DNA of 31,169 bases, from positions 1 through 31,169 of the forward strand of contig CAYSLU010000065.1 in NCBI GenBank assembly GCA_964431965.1, given 5' to 3'. The notes below the pieces were generated by a model that saw only the letters and a list, made by a program, of their open reading frames with translations, was not told the origin of the DNA and made no database searches. The position numbers and the translations under genes are program-made. The DNA comes from CAYSLU01 sp964431965 (GTDB taxonomy: Bacteria; Verrucomicrobiota; Kiritimatiellia; CAIKKV01; CAYSLU01). Positions 24,089 to 31,169 of the stretch are shown one piece after another (within the stretch, counting starts at the first letter, position 1; every line of letters starts with the position of its first letter).

Positions 24089-24104
24089 TGGCACAGCAAA
24101 TGCT
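24089..24104 (+). promoter_or_regulatory. Candidate sigma-54 (-24/-12) promoter of the VPDGG-CTERM gene
   Basis: TGGCAC at 24089-24094 and ATGCT at 24100-24104 place GG (24090-24091) and GC (24102-24103) exactly ten bases apart, the defining spacing of RpoN promoters. A near-palindrome GTGTCAT/ATGGCAC (24080-24094) overlaps the -24 box. The transcript would start about 45 bases before the ATG. PEP-CTERM genes in other bacteria are known to depend on RpoN with PrsK/PrsR. Confidence 0.5.
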
Positions 24105-24160
24105 ACTTCTTCAGTCGCATACGAAACGACGGGGGTCTGGACTGAAGAAAGGTCGATGGC

Positions 24161-24817
24161 ATGATCACCAAGTTGGCGGCTTTCGCGTTGGCGGCACTGA
24201 TCGCTTCTGGGGCGTCGGCAAACATCATCTATGACAATGGCGCGCCCAATTTCGTGGACGGCCTGACATTCAACTACCCGGGCAGCGGGAACTACCTGGC
24301 GGAGGATTTTGTCCTGGCTCAGGACGCCAGTCTGACCGACATCCACTTCTGGGCTTTTGAGGATCCGCGCGGCGTGTGGGATGGCACGGTGTCATATTTC
24401 CTGCATGCCGATGGCGGGGGCAGTCCCAGTGCCGTGGCGTTCGCGTCAGGCTTCGGGCAGAGTATCACGAAGACGCCGCTCGGCGTTTGGGGCAGCTCCT
24501 ACAACATGTACGAGTATTCGCTCAACCTGCAAGCACCGATCAACCTCACGGCGGGGACCACCTATTGGCTGGGGCTTCAGGTTCCGCACAGTCAGACCGA
24601 GATCTTCTCGTACTGGACCACGACTGGGGCGGGCTATGGACAGGTGAGTCAGTTCCATAACGAGAGCTATGCAGGCGGTTTGCATCAGGCCTTCTACCTG
24701 ACCGGCGACCCGATCACGCATGGGGTGCCGGATGGTGGACAGACCTCCATTCTGCTGGGCTTGGGAGTGGCCGTACTGTCCTTGATCCGGCGCTCGGTCT
24801 CCGTGGTCTGCTCCTGA
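24161..24817 (+). CDS. Secreted VPDGG-CTERM (exosortase-sorted) protein
   Basis: The 218-residue protein has an N-terminal signal peptide (MITKLAAFALAALIASGASA). A beta-rich domain with the pattern YDNGAPNF, AEDFVLAQDASLTDIHFWAF, ITKTPLGVWGSSYNMYEYSL and LTAGTTYWLGLQV is known from many PEP-CTERM-type proteins of unknown function. It ends in VPDGGQTSILLGLGVAVLSLIRR: a VPDGG motif, a hydrophobic helix and arginines, the VPDSG-CTERM class of sorting signal of Verrucomicrobiota-like bacteria. An exosortase, not in this window, would cleave it for surface or matrix display. GAAAGG at 24147-24152 supports the start. The gene stands alone between two copies of a palindromic repeat and behind a sigma-54-like promoter. 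Confidence 0.85.
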   Translation: MITKLAAFALAALIASGASANIIYDNGAPNFVDGLTFNYPGSGNYLAEDFVLAQDASLTDIHFWAFEDPRGVWDGTVSYFLHADGGGSPSAVAFASGFGQSITKTPLGVWGSSYNMYEYSLNLQAPINLTAGTTYWLGLQVPHSQTEIFSYWTTTGAGYGQVSQFHNESYAGGLHQAFYLTGDPITHGVPDGGQTSILLGLGVAVLSLIRRSVSVVCS

Positions 24818-24838
24818 GAGCACTCTGGATCCTGGCGT

Positions 24839-24866
24839 GGCCGCCGTCACGACCCTGACGGCGGCC
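24839..24866 (+). terminator. Strong hairpin after the CTERM gene
   Basis: GGCCGCCGTCA and TGACGGCGGCC form a perfect 11-bp stem with a 6-base loop, 21 bases after the stop. Outer arms CTGGATC (24825-24831) and GATCCAG (24888-24894) could extend it. No T-run follows, so it may be a factor-assisted terminator or an mRNA-stabilising hairpin. Confidence 0.6.
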
Positions 24867-24925
24867 ATTCCATCGCGTGGACTCCGTGATCCAGCGAATC
24901 TCCGCGCCGGGTGTCGTTCGTAGTA

Positions 24926-25017
24926 GCGGCGCATGAGCCGCGTTCTGGTGGGTGCATAGAAACCGGCGCCGGATCGCCCACGCGAGCCGATCGGACGCAA
25001 GGGATTGCGGCCGTCCA
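24926..25017. repeat. REP-like palindromic element, copy B
   Basis: GCGGC-GCATGA-GCCGC forms a hairpin at 24926-24941. The stretch 24965-25017 (GGCGCCGGATCG ... CGCAAGGGATTGCGGCC .. TCCA) matches 23848-23900 in the same orientation and with the same spacing. In this copy the second hairpin stem is CGCAA-GGGA-TTGCG with GGAC/GTCC outside a two-base bulge. Confidence 0.7.
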
Positions 25018-25060
25018 AACCACCGTGTGCACCCGCACCCAGGCCCCTCCGCCTCGCGTC

Positions 25061-25147
25061 ATCCTGATCGTGAGCCTGATCTTACTCGTAACTGGTTCCG
25101 GACGGAGACGGGAGATTATGATTAGGAGCAGGATTACGAATAGGAAC
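25061..25147. repeat. Long imperfect inverted repeat with 6-base periodicity between convergent genes
   Basis: The arm 25061-25093 (CTGATCGTGAGCCTGATC...) and the arm 25113-25147 (GATTATGATTAGGAGCAGG...) are imperfectly complementary, about 70 percent by eye. Each is built of degenerate GATTAC/GATCAG-like hexamers. It lies 12 bases from the stop of the lipid kinase gene, where a bidirectional terminator would be expected. Confidence 0.5.
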
Positions 25148-25158
25148 TGAGCCGAGCC

Positions 25159-26151
25159 CTACGACGGCCCGACGGGGGTCTTGATCCAGATGGCGCCCGG
25201 GCGGATGCCGATGTCGAAGCGGCTTGCGGCCGGGAGCTCCTCGCCGTCGAGCTGGGCCGCCTCGGGGTTTGCCAGCTCAAGCCGGATGACGCGCCCCTGA
25301 ATGTGGTTGGCCACGCGGCTCAGGCGCTCCGACAGGTCGCGGATCCGCTCCGGGTTGTGGCGCAGCGCCAGCAGGTACCGGCTCAGGTAGTCCGTGCGAC
25401 CGGTGAACAGCACCACGTCCAGGAGGCCGTCGTTCGCGTACGCGTGGGCCGAGAAATCGAACCCGCCGGCGTAGATCCGCGTGTTGTTCACCACGAGGTT
25501 CAGGATGGGGCCCTCGTACCAGTCGCGGCCGTCCACCTCGACCCGGGCGCGGAGGGAGGGATGGCTCCAGAAGATCGGCCCCAGGCACCACGCGTACAGC
25601 GTGCGCCCGCGCATCATCCACCGCAGCAGGCGGCTGCGCGCCATGCTCGCGCGCCGGACGTTGCGCTCGTGCAGGATGCGGGAGTCGACGCCGATGGTGA
25701 CCGCGTCGGCGAAGTAGGTGCCGTTCAGCGTTCCGAGGTCCAGGCGGAGATCGGCCCCGTAGCGGATGGTCGCCACGGCCCGGCGCAAGTCGGATGCGAG
25801 GAACACCTCGCGCGCATTCAGTCCAAACGACTTCGCAAGGTCGTTCCCGGTCCCGAGCGGAATGAACGCGTACGGAGGCAGGGGGCGGGTGGGGTCGGCA
25901 TCGGCATGGTGCATCAGGGCGTTGAGGATCGCCGAGTGCGTCCCGTCGCCGCCGATCCCGGCGATGGCATCGTACGCGCCCGGCGGCGCGGCCTTGAGAC
26001 GCGCCACGACTTCGTCGCCGAGCGGGGCATTGGGCGTCGCGACCAGGTCGTGCTCGATGCCGAACTCGCCGAGCAGTCCCGCCACCAGCGGCCAGCGCTG
26101 CATGGCGGCCCCGTCGGCGGAGCGCGGATTCAGCACGCACAGAACCTTCAC
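25159..26151 (-). CDS. Diacylglycerol kinase-family lipid kinase
   Basis: The 330-residue protein has the DAGK catalytic fold: MKVLCVLNPRSADG at the N-terminus, GIGGDGT with GGDGT at 67-71 and LGTGND at 99-104. The second domain has LDLGTLNGTYFADAVTIGVDSR, NNTRIYAGGFDFSAHAYANDGLLDVVLF and QLDGEELPA. Members phosphorylate diacylglycerol, ceramide-like lipids or related membrane lipids; the substrate is not determined. The GTG start at 26151 is chosen because MKVLCVLNP is the family's usual beginning and GGAGGAGG precedes it. The longer in-frame extension upstream is Arg-rich and unlike the family. Confidence 0.9.
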   Translation of the reverse strand: MKVLCVLNPRSADGAAMQRWPLVAGLLGEFGIEHDLVATPNAPLGDEVVARLKAAPPGAYDAIAGIGGDGTHSAILNALMHHADADPTRPLPPYAFIPLGTGNDLAKSFGLNAREVFLASDLRRAVATIRYGADLRLDLGTLNGTYFADAVTIGVDSRILHERNVRRASMARSRLLRWMMRGRTLYAWCLGPIFWSHPSLRARVEVDGRDWYEGPILNLVVNNTRIYAGGFDFSAHAYANDGLLDVVLFTGRTDYLSRYLLALRHNPERIRDLSERLSRVANHIQGRVIRLELANPEAAQLDGEELPAASRFDIGIRPGAIWIKTPVGPS

Positions 26152-26287
26152 GGGAGACTCCTCCTCCCTCCGGGCCTCGCGAAAAGGAAAAGACCCATCC
26201 CGCCACGCCCGTCGAACGAGGGCCGCCGCCATCGGCGAGCCCGGGATTACGGAGGAGCGGAATGGGTCCTGGTTCGAACGCGGGCGG

Positions 26288-26476
26288 CTACGCCTTCTTA
26301 ACGAGGGCCGGCCGCTTGAGCAGAGTCCGAATCTGCTTCGTGTTCATCTTCCCGACCTTGGCTTCCGAAACCCCGAGCGCGACCAAGCGCTTGCTCTGGT
26401 TCTTCTGACGGCGGCGCCGCGCGGCTCCGGCCTTCTTCGGCCGGCGAACCGGCTTCGTTTGTTCCCGCATCCCCAT
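26288..26476 (-). CDS. Small basic protein, unknown function
   Basis: The 62-residue protein is strongly basic (VRRPKKAGAARRRRQKNQSK), followed by a short helical part RLVALGVSEAKVGKMNTKQIRTLLKRP. An AGGAGA ribosome binding site lies seven bases before ATG 26476, and a TTGACA promoter lies further upstream, so it looks like a real, well-expressed gene. Composition suggests RNA or ribosome binding. It does not match the Chlamydia/Verrucomicrobia small basic protein that I know. A second ATG two codons in (26470) is possible. Confidence 0.65.
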   Translation of the reverse strand: MGMREQTKPVRRPKKAGAARRRRQKNQSKRLVALGVSEAKVGKMNTKQIRTLLKRPALVKKA

Positions 26477-26508
26477 GGCAGTTCTCCTGTTCGGTTGATC
26501 GACGGCCG

Positions 26509-26539
26509 ATAAAATGCCCGTAACCCCGGTCTGTGTCAA
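26509..26539 (-). promoter_or_regulatory. Probable sigma-70-type promoter of the small basic protein gene
   Basis: A consensus TTGACA (26539-26534) is followed by an A/T-rich -10 region, either CATTTT (26516-26511, 17-base spacer) or TTTTAT (26514-26509, 19-base spacer). It stands out in this GC-rich sequence. Confidence 0.5.
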
Positions 26540-26626
26540 GAAAGACGGCGGTTTCCGGTCACATGCTGACTCGGACTTGGTGAGACCGGCTCCTTGACGG
26601 GGTTGACGGGATTCAACATGACTGCT

Positions 26627-28915
26627 TCAGCCGCGCGGACCGGATCGGCGTTTGGAGCCGGCGGTCCTCCGCCGGTCTGCTCCATGGCGCGACCGATGAA
26701 CGGACGGCGCCGGCGCGGGGCGGGGCTCCGGCCGCCGGGCCTCGCCGGGTCGATCCGCCCGCTCCGCGAGGGCGAAATCGATCCGACGCTTGTCGAAGTC
26801 CACCCGGCTCACCCGGACGCGCACCGGCGTCCCGACCTGATAGGTCCGGTTTCCGGCGCGCAGCACCTCCCGAACGGAATCGAAGTGCACGAACTCGCTC
26901 GAGATGGCGGATACGTGCACGAGCCCCTGAACCTGCAGGTCGATCAGCTCCACGAACATCCCGAAGTTCCGGACGTTCACCGCCACCGCGTCGTACACGA
27001 CGAGCTTCCCATCCGCCAGCTGCTGCTCGAGGAACCGGTACTTCTTGATCTCCACCAGGAACCGCTCGGCCTCGTCGGCCACCTGCTCGGTCCACGAGCA
27101 GTGCGTGCCGAGCACCGCCAGATCCTCCGCCGCGTACGGATTCGCCCCGCCGGCCAGCGCCGTCGCCAGGATGCGGTGGACGACCAGGTCCGGATACCGG
27201 CGGATCGGCGACGTGAAGTGCGCGTAGTAGCGCTTCGCCAGGCCGAAGTGCCCCTTCGGCAGCGGCGAGTAGACCGCGCGCTTGAGGCTGCGCAGCACGG
27301 CGGAGTGAATGTGGTGCGCCATGGGGTCGGACCGCGTCGCCGCGAGGAATCCCGCCAGCTGCTTCCGCTGGCGAAGGTCGCCGGGGGTGTACCCGAGCCG
27401 CGCCAGGGCGGCGGTGAGGTCGGCAATCCGCTCGGGCGACGGCGGCTCGTGCACGCGGTGCAGGATCTGCAGGCCGCGGTCGCTCAGGTGGTGGTCCACG
27501 GCCTCGTTCGCCGCTACCATGCACTCCTCCACGAGCTGGTGCGAGATGTCGTTCGGCACCACCCGGACGTCCGATATCATCCCGTCCGGGCCCAGCACGA
27601 CATCGCACTCCGGCATGTCGATGTTGAGCGCATGCTGCGCAAACCGCCGCTGCCGGAGCTGCTGCGCCAGCTCGTTGAGGCGGCGGAGCAAGACCAGGGC
27701 GTCCGGACTGACGGGCGACTCCGGCGGGAGCGCATCCCCTTCGGCCGACAGGGCCGCCATCGCCTGCTCGTAGGTCAGCCTCAGGCCGGAGCGGATGACG
27801 CTGCGCGCGAACTCGGCGCCAACGGGGTTCGCGTGCGCGTCGAACGTGATGAACACCGAGAACGTAAGCCGGTCCTGTCCCGGCTTCAGGCTGCACAGGC
27901 CGTTCGACAGCTGCTCCGGAAGCATCGGAATCACCTTGTCCGGCAGGTACACGCTGTTGCCGCGCGACTGGGCCTCGCGGTCGGTCGGCGAGCCGCGGGG
28001 CACGAAGTGCGACACGTCGGCAATGTGCACGCCGAGGACGCGCCGTCCCTCCGGGTCAAAGCGCAGCGACAGCGCATCGTCGAAGTCCTTCGCCGTGGCC
28101 GGGTCGATGGTGATGATGAACGGGTCGCGCAGATCGAGCCGCTCGCCGGGCCGGTCCATGCGCGCGGCCGCCTCCTCCACGTCACGCAAGACCTCGGGAG
28201 GAAACGATTCGGGCAGCCCGTAGTGGCGAAGGGTGGCAATGGTGTCGAGGGACGGATTCTCCGCCGGGCCGATCACGTCGATGATCTCGGCCTCGGGGTT
28301 CACGTGGCGGTTCTCCCACGCCGAGAACTGGATCACGACCCGATCGTCGACCTTCGCACGGCCGGGGTCGGAAACGTAGAAGTCATGGTCGTAGGCCGGG
28401 TCCAGAGGCACGACGTAGTAGAAGCGCTCGGTCGTCTTGAGCGTGCCGACGATCACGCGCTTGCCGCGCTCCAGCACGCGGATGACCTTGCCGGGCCGAA
28501 AGGCCGCGGCGGAGGCCGTACCGCGCCCCGGGGCGCGCGGCTCCAGGCGGACCGTAACCTGATCGCCCGGCAGCGCCGTCCCCATGTTCGCCTTCGGGAT
28601 GACCACATCGGAGCGGCCCTTCTCGGTCACCAGGAAGCCGTCTCCCGAGCGCGAGATCTCCAGCCGGCCGGTCGCGAGGTCGGCCGGTTCGCCGAGCGAA
28701 TAGCGATTCGTACGGATAACGACGATCTGGCCGTCCATGACCATCCGGTGCAGGACCTTGGCGATCATCTTGCGCCCCTTGCCCCGGAGCTTGAGCGCAA
28801 CGGCTATCTCGCCCTGGTTCATGGGCGTATAGCCCGGCTGGTGCAGCACGTGCAGCACGTCCGCGGCGCTCACTTTGCACGGGGACGTGGTCTTCAGGTA
28901 GTCTGAGCCCGACAT
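26627..28915 (-). CDS. rnr: Ribonuclease R (RNB-family 3'-5' exoribonuclease)
   Basis: The 762-residue protein has the RNase R layout: an N-terminal winged-helix region (about 12-70, VLHQPGYTPMNQGEIAVALK), cold-shock-type OB domains (about 80-235), an RNB catalytic domain (about 255-585) and an S1 domain (about 630-715, VAVNVRNFGMFVELIDLQVQG). The RNB domain carries the acidic metal-binding motif IDPATAKDFDDA, plus HIADVSHFVP, and FTSPIRRYPDLVVHR near its end. An Arg-rich tail follows. The enzyme degrades structured RNA from the 3' end in the cytoplasm. The start 28915 was chosen for AAGGAG at 28932-28927; the coding region overlaps the upstream YkgJ-like gene by 22 bases, so the two are probably co-transcribed. 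Confidence 0.92.
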   Translation of the reverse strand: MSGSDYLKTTSPCKVSAADVLHVLHQPGYTPMNQGEIAVALKLRGKGRKMIAKVLHRMVMDGQIVVIRTNRYSLGEPADLATGRLEISRSGDGFLVTEKGRSDVVIPKANMGTALPGDQVTVRLEPRAPGRGTASAAAFRPGKVIRVLERGKRVIVGTLKTTERFYYVVPLDPAYDHDFYVSDPGRAKVDDRVVIQFSAWENRHVNPEAEIIDVIGPAENPSLDTIATLRHYGLPESFPPEVLRDVEEAAARMDRPGERLDLRDPFIITIDPATAKDFDDALSLRFDPEGRRVLGVHIADVSHFVPRGSPTDREAQSRGNSVYLPDKVIPMLPEQLSNGLCSLKPGQDRLTFSVFITFDAHANPVGAEFARSVIRSGLRLTYEQAMAALSAEGDALPPESPVSPDALVLLRRLNELAQQLRQRRFAQHALNIDMPECDVVLGPDGMISDVRVVPNDISHQLVEECMVAANEAVDHHLSDRGLQILHRVHEPPSPERIADLTAALARLGYTPGDLRQRKQLAGFLAATRSDPMAHHIHSAVLRSLKRAVYSPLPKGHFGLAKRYYAHFTSPIRRYPDLVVHRILATALAGGANPYAAEDLAVLGTHCSWTEQVADEAERFLVEIKKYRFLEQQLADGKLVVYDAVAVNVRNFGMFVELIDLQVQGLVHVSAISSEFVHFDSVREVLRAGNRTYQVGTPVRVRVSRVDFDKRRIDFALAERADRPGEARRPEPRPAPAPSVHRSRHGADRRRTAGSKRRSGPRG

Positions 28916-29241
28916 AGCGAACTGAACTCCTTGACATTCCACTGAACCGGAAAGCTCCGGCATTGCCGCGGCTTCACGGCCTGGATGGTGCAGCGGTCGC
29001 CACCCTCCAGAAACACGCACGCGCCGTCAGCCCGCTCGGTCAGCCCGAGTCGCCGCCGATCCGGGGCGAGCCGCGAATACCGGTCAGCGAACTCGCGCGG
29101 ATCGAGTCCCAGATGGGCCGCAATGGCGTCCGCCTCATCGTCTTCGATGAATACCCATCCGGCCCACCGGCAGCAGTTCCCGCAGCGCCTGCAACGGAAC
29201 GTCGCACCGGGGGTCGCGCTCGCCTGGCCAGCCGTGCTCAT
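28894..29241 (-). CDS. YkgJ-type cysteine cluster protein
   Basis: The 115-residue protein has CRRCGNCCR with cysteines at 17, 20, 23 and 24, then later CVFLEGGDRCTI and PRQCRSFPVQW. These are the conserved cysteines of the YkgJ (UPF0153/CxxCxxCC) family, thought to bind zinc or an Fe-S cluster. The biological role is unknown. The start at 29241 is 16 bases from the gpmI stop, and its 3' end overlaps rnr, so it sits in the middle of a gpmI-ykgJ-rnr run. Confidence 0.82.
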   Translation of the reverse strand: MSTAGQASATPGATFRCRRCGNCCRWAGWVFIEDDEADAIAAHLGLDPREFADRYSRLAPDRRRLGLTERADGACVFLEGGDRCTIQAVKPRQCRSFPVQWNVKEFSSLCRAQTT

Positions 29242-29257
29242 GGGCGCAGGGAGTCCC

Positions 29258-30910
29258 CTATCGGACGTCGATGGCGCTCGGGTCGTAGTCGGCCGGCGGA
29301 ACAAACCCGAGCAGCGTGAGGCACGTGGCCGCCAGGCTGCTGATCCCGAGGCCGCCCTTGCCCGACAGCGCGAGGGGCGCCGTGCCGGCGGGATCGTAGA
29401 CGAAGAGCGGGACGGGGTTCAGCGAATGACTGGTCTTCACCTTGATCCGCCCGCTGGCCTTGTCAGCCCGGACCTTGCCGTCCTTCTCGTGCTCGTACAT
29501 GTCGTCCGCATTGCCGTGGTCGGCCGAGATCACGAGGATGGCCCCGGCCTCGCGAGCGGCCTCCATCAGGCGGCCCAGGCACAGGTCGACCGTCTCGACG
29601 GCAATCTGCGCCGCGGCGTACACGCCCGTGTGTCCCACCATGTCGCCGTTCGGGTAGTTGAGGCGCATGAACCGGTGCGTGTTCCCCCGGATCGCGGCCG
29701 CCACGCGGTCGGTGATTTCCGCGCATTTCATCCACGGACGCTGCTCGAAGGGGAGGATGTCGGACGGGATGTTGATGTACTCCTCGAGCCGCTCGTCGAA
29801 CTTGCCGGATCGGTTGCCGTTGAAGAAGTAGGTCACGTGGCCGAATTTCTGGGTCTCGCTGATCGCGAGCTGGCTGACGCCGCTGAGGGAGAGGTACTCG
29901 CCCACCGTGCGGTCGATGCTCGGCGGCTCCACGAGGAACTGCTTCGGGATCATCAGGTCGCCGTCGTACCGCATCATGCCGGCGTACTGCACGCGCGGGC
30001 GCGGCCCCCGATCGAACTCGCTGAAGTCCTCCTCCTCGAACGCGCGGCTGATCTCGATCGCTCGGTCGCCGCGGAAGTTGAAGACGATCACGCTGTCGCC
30101 GTCGACCACCGGGCCGATCGGCTTCCCGCCGTCCGCAATGACGAACGCGGGCAGATCCTGATCGATGACGCCCGGCTTCTCGCGGCGGAAGGTCTCGATC
30201 GCGTCGCGGGCCGTGGCGAACGTCCGGCCCGCGCCCCGCACGTGCGTATCCCAGCCGCGACGAACGATTTCCCAGTTCGCATTGTAGCGGTCCATGGTGA
30301 TGAACATGCGGCCGCCGCCCGAGGCGATGCGGTAGTCCACCCGCCGCCCGGCGTTGAGCTGCTTCAGGAACGCCTCGAACGGATCGACGTAGTCGAGCGC
30401 GCTGGTCTCCCCCACATCGCGGCCGTCGAGCAGGATGTGGACGCGCGCCGTCTGCACGCCGACGGCAGCGGCTTCCTCCAGCATGGCCTTCAGGTGGTCG
30501 ATGTGGCTGTGGACGTAGCCGTCGGAGAAGAGACCGATGAAGTGAAGGGTCGAGCGGTTCTTCAGGCAGTTCCCGACCATGTTCCGCCAGGCTTCGCCGT
30601 TGAACAGGGACCGCTCGGCGATGGCCTTGTTTACGAGCTTGGCGCCCTGCTCGTAGACGCGTCCGCAGCCGATCGCGTTATGGCCGACCTCGCTGTTGCC
30701 CATGTCCTCGTCGCTCGGCAGACCGACAGCCGTTCCGTGGGCGCGGAGCTGGCTGTACAGCGCATGGGCCTTGAGCCAGTCGAGATTCGGCTTGATCGCC
30801 GTCCGGACGGCATCGCCCTCCGGGTACTGGCCGATCCCCACCCCGTCCATGATCACCAGCACGACCGGCCCCTTCGGGCCGGGATAGTCAGACTTCTTCA
30901 GCGGCTCCAT
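29258..30910 (-). CDS. gpmI: 2,3-bisphosphoglycerate-independent phosphoglycerate mutase
   Basis: The 550-residue alkaline-phosphatase-superfamily enzyme has MDGVGIG with metal-binding Asp22, the catalytic serine Ser73 in GNSEVGHN, FSDGYVHSHIDHL, LLDGRDVGE, FNFRGDRAIEIS, YPNGDMVGHTG, ISADHGNADDM and the final TSHSLNPVPLF. It interconverts 3- and 2-phosphoglycerate in glycolysis using manganese. It is about 40 residues longer than the usual 510, with extra sequence around DMYEHEKDGKVRADK and at the N-terminus. GGGGAG four bases before ATG 30910 sets the start. A leader hairpin and a promoter lie upstream. Confidence 0.93.
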   Translation of the reverse strand: MEPLKKSDYPGPKGPVVLVIMDGVGIGQYPEGDAVRTAIKPNLDWLKAHALYSQLRAHGTAVGLPSDEDMGNSEVGHNAIGCGRVYEQGAKLVNKAIAERSLFNGEAWRNMVGNCLKNRSTLHFIGLFSDGYVHSHIDHLKAMLEEAAAVGVQTARVHILLDGRDVGETSALDYVDPFEAFLKQLNAGRRVDYRIASGGGRMFITMDRYNANWEIVRRGWDTHVRGAGRTFATARDAIETFRREKPGVIDQDLPAFVIADGGKPIGPVVDGDSVIVFNFRGDRAIEISRAFEEEDFSEFDRGPRPRVQYAGMMRYDGDLMIPKQFLVEPPSIDRTVGEYLSLSGVSQLAISETQKFGHVTYFFNGNRSGKFDERLEEYINIPSDILPFEQRPWMKCAEITDRVAAAIRGNTHRFMRLNYPNGDMVGHTGVYAAAQIAVETVDLCLGRLMEAAREAGAILVISADHGNADDMYEHEKDGKVRADKASGRIKVKTSHSLNPVPLFVYDPAGTAPLALSGKGGLGISSLAATCLTLLGFVPPADYDPSAIDVR

Positions 30911-30931
30911 GAGTCTCCCCTGTCCTGCGAA

Positions 30932-30950
30932 GGGCCGGATAGACCGGCCC
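30932..30950 (-). promoter_or_regulatory. Hairpin in the gpmI leader
   Basis: GGGCCGG and CCGGCCC form a perfect 7-bp stem around a 5-base loop, ending about 12 bases before the gpmI ribosome binding site. It could affect translation or message stability; no known riboswitch core is seen. Confidence 0.45.
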
Positions 30951-30996
30951 AGGATCACCATGCATTCGCGGGCGCCGGGCCCGCCTTGACCGCGCT

Positions 30997-31025
30997 ATTC
31001 TCCGCGCCACGCGGCCCGAGGGCAA
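30997..31025 (-). promoter_or_regulatory. Probable sigma-70-type promoter of gpmI
   Basis: On the minus strand TTGCCC (31025-31020) and GAGAAT (31002-30997) have a 17-base spacer. The leader to the gpmI ATG would be about 80 bases. Confidence 0.45.
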
Positions 31026-31073
31026 CTGCAAATGCGCCTGGAGCCGACGCGGGCCGTCCGTGGGAACACGCGA

Positions 31074-31169
31074 TCACCCGGCATCGGCGATGACGCACGT
31101 GCATTCGCCACCAGCCGTGTCTACGACGACGTCCGGCGACACGGGCACAGCCGCGCGCTCGAGCGCGGC
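31074..31169 (-). CDS. Possible 3' end of a gene entering from the right edge
   Basis: An open frame from the window edge encodes 31 residues, ALERAAVPVSPDVVVDTA and ECTCVIADAG, then TGA at 31074. The composition looks protein-like, unlike the Arg/Pro-rich shadow frames, and the gpmI promoter follows directly. Too short to identify. Confidence 0.3.
   Translation of the reverse strand, partial: AALERAAVPVSPDVVVDTAGGECTCVIADAG

Noticed and set aside
23821..25147. CRISPR array or insertion sequence in the repeat-rich island
   Set aside because: Repeats are two dispersed palindromic copies over 1 kb apart, with no regular spacers, no cas genes and no transposase frame.
26594..28906. 770-codon plus-strand open frame opposite rnr
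   Set aside because: Arg/Val/His-rich shadow of rnr; no start signal or domain.
28985..31093. 702-codon plus-strand open frame opposite gpmI
   Set aside because: Low-complexity composition and no recognisable motif; gpmI on the other strand is unmistakable.
1..31169. tRNA or rRNA genes
   Set aside because: No cloverleaf-like or conserved rRNA sequence was recognised in the intergenic regions on either strand.

Overview
The window is GC-rich, densely coded bacterial chromosome, probably from a metagenome-assembled genome because it contains a 100-N scaffold gap. Several traits point to the Planctomycetota-Verrucomicrobiota superphylum, with Kiritimatiellota/Verrucomicrobiota as the best guess. 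These are a secreted protein ending in a VPDGG-type CTERM sorting signal, a 1,704-residue secreted PQQ-propeller/CBM9-like/malectin-like protein, an L-fucose isomerase, and a sugar oxidoreductase plus sugar isomerase pair. The placement is inferred from gene content; no rRNA or tRNA gene was recognised.

Layout: (1) 23-1878, minus strand: a membrane-anchored beta-sandwich protein translationally coupled to an Nramp-like transporter. (2) 2438-9411, plus strand: a carbohydrate module of Gfo/Idh/MocA oxidoreductase, xylose-isomerase-like TIM barrel and giant secreted PQQ/CBM9-like/malectin-like protein, followed by a histidine-kinase remnant. (3) 14240-9587, minus strand: a lipoprotein, then a tightly coupled run of a multi-cluster radical SAM enzyme resembling the archaeal tetraether synthase family, an isoprenylcysteine-methyltransferase-like membrane protein, a DUF4395-like membrane protein, an Lgt-fold protein without several key Lgt residues, and two paralogous small membrane proteins. 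This is the best candidate for an undescribed system, probably acting on membrane lipids. (4) 14386-21639: parts of a type II secretion/type IV pilus-like machine. They comprise a helical-repeat/GspE-N-like protein; the minus-strand operon ABC ATPase, ABC permease, TPR protein, ExeA-like ATPase and GspB-like protein; murG; and a PilT-like protein whose Walker motifs are lost. (5) 21757-23622: fucI. (6) 23623-25158: a repeat-rich low-coding island with a broken hicB, REP-like palindromes and the VPDGG-CTERM gene behind a sigma-54-like promoter. (7) 26151-25159 and 30910-26288, minus strand: a DAG kinase-like lipid kinase, a small basic protein, and a gpmI-ykgJ-like-rnr run.

Many neighbouring genes overlap by ATGA (stop TGA inside the next ATG), which supports the operon and start calls. 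The 100-N gap inside the pilT-like gene is flanked by an identical 55-base sequence. Collapsing the duplicate restores one open frame, so the gap is almost certainly an assembly artefact.
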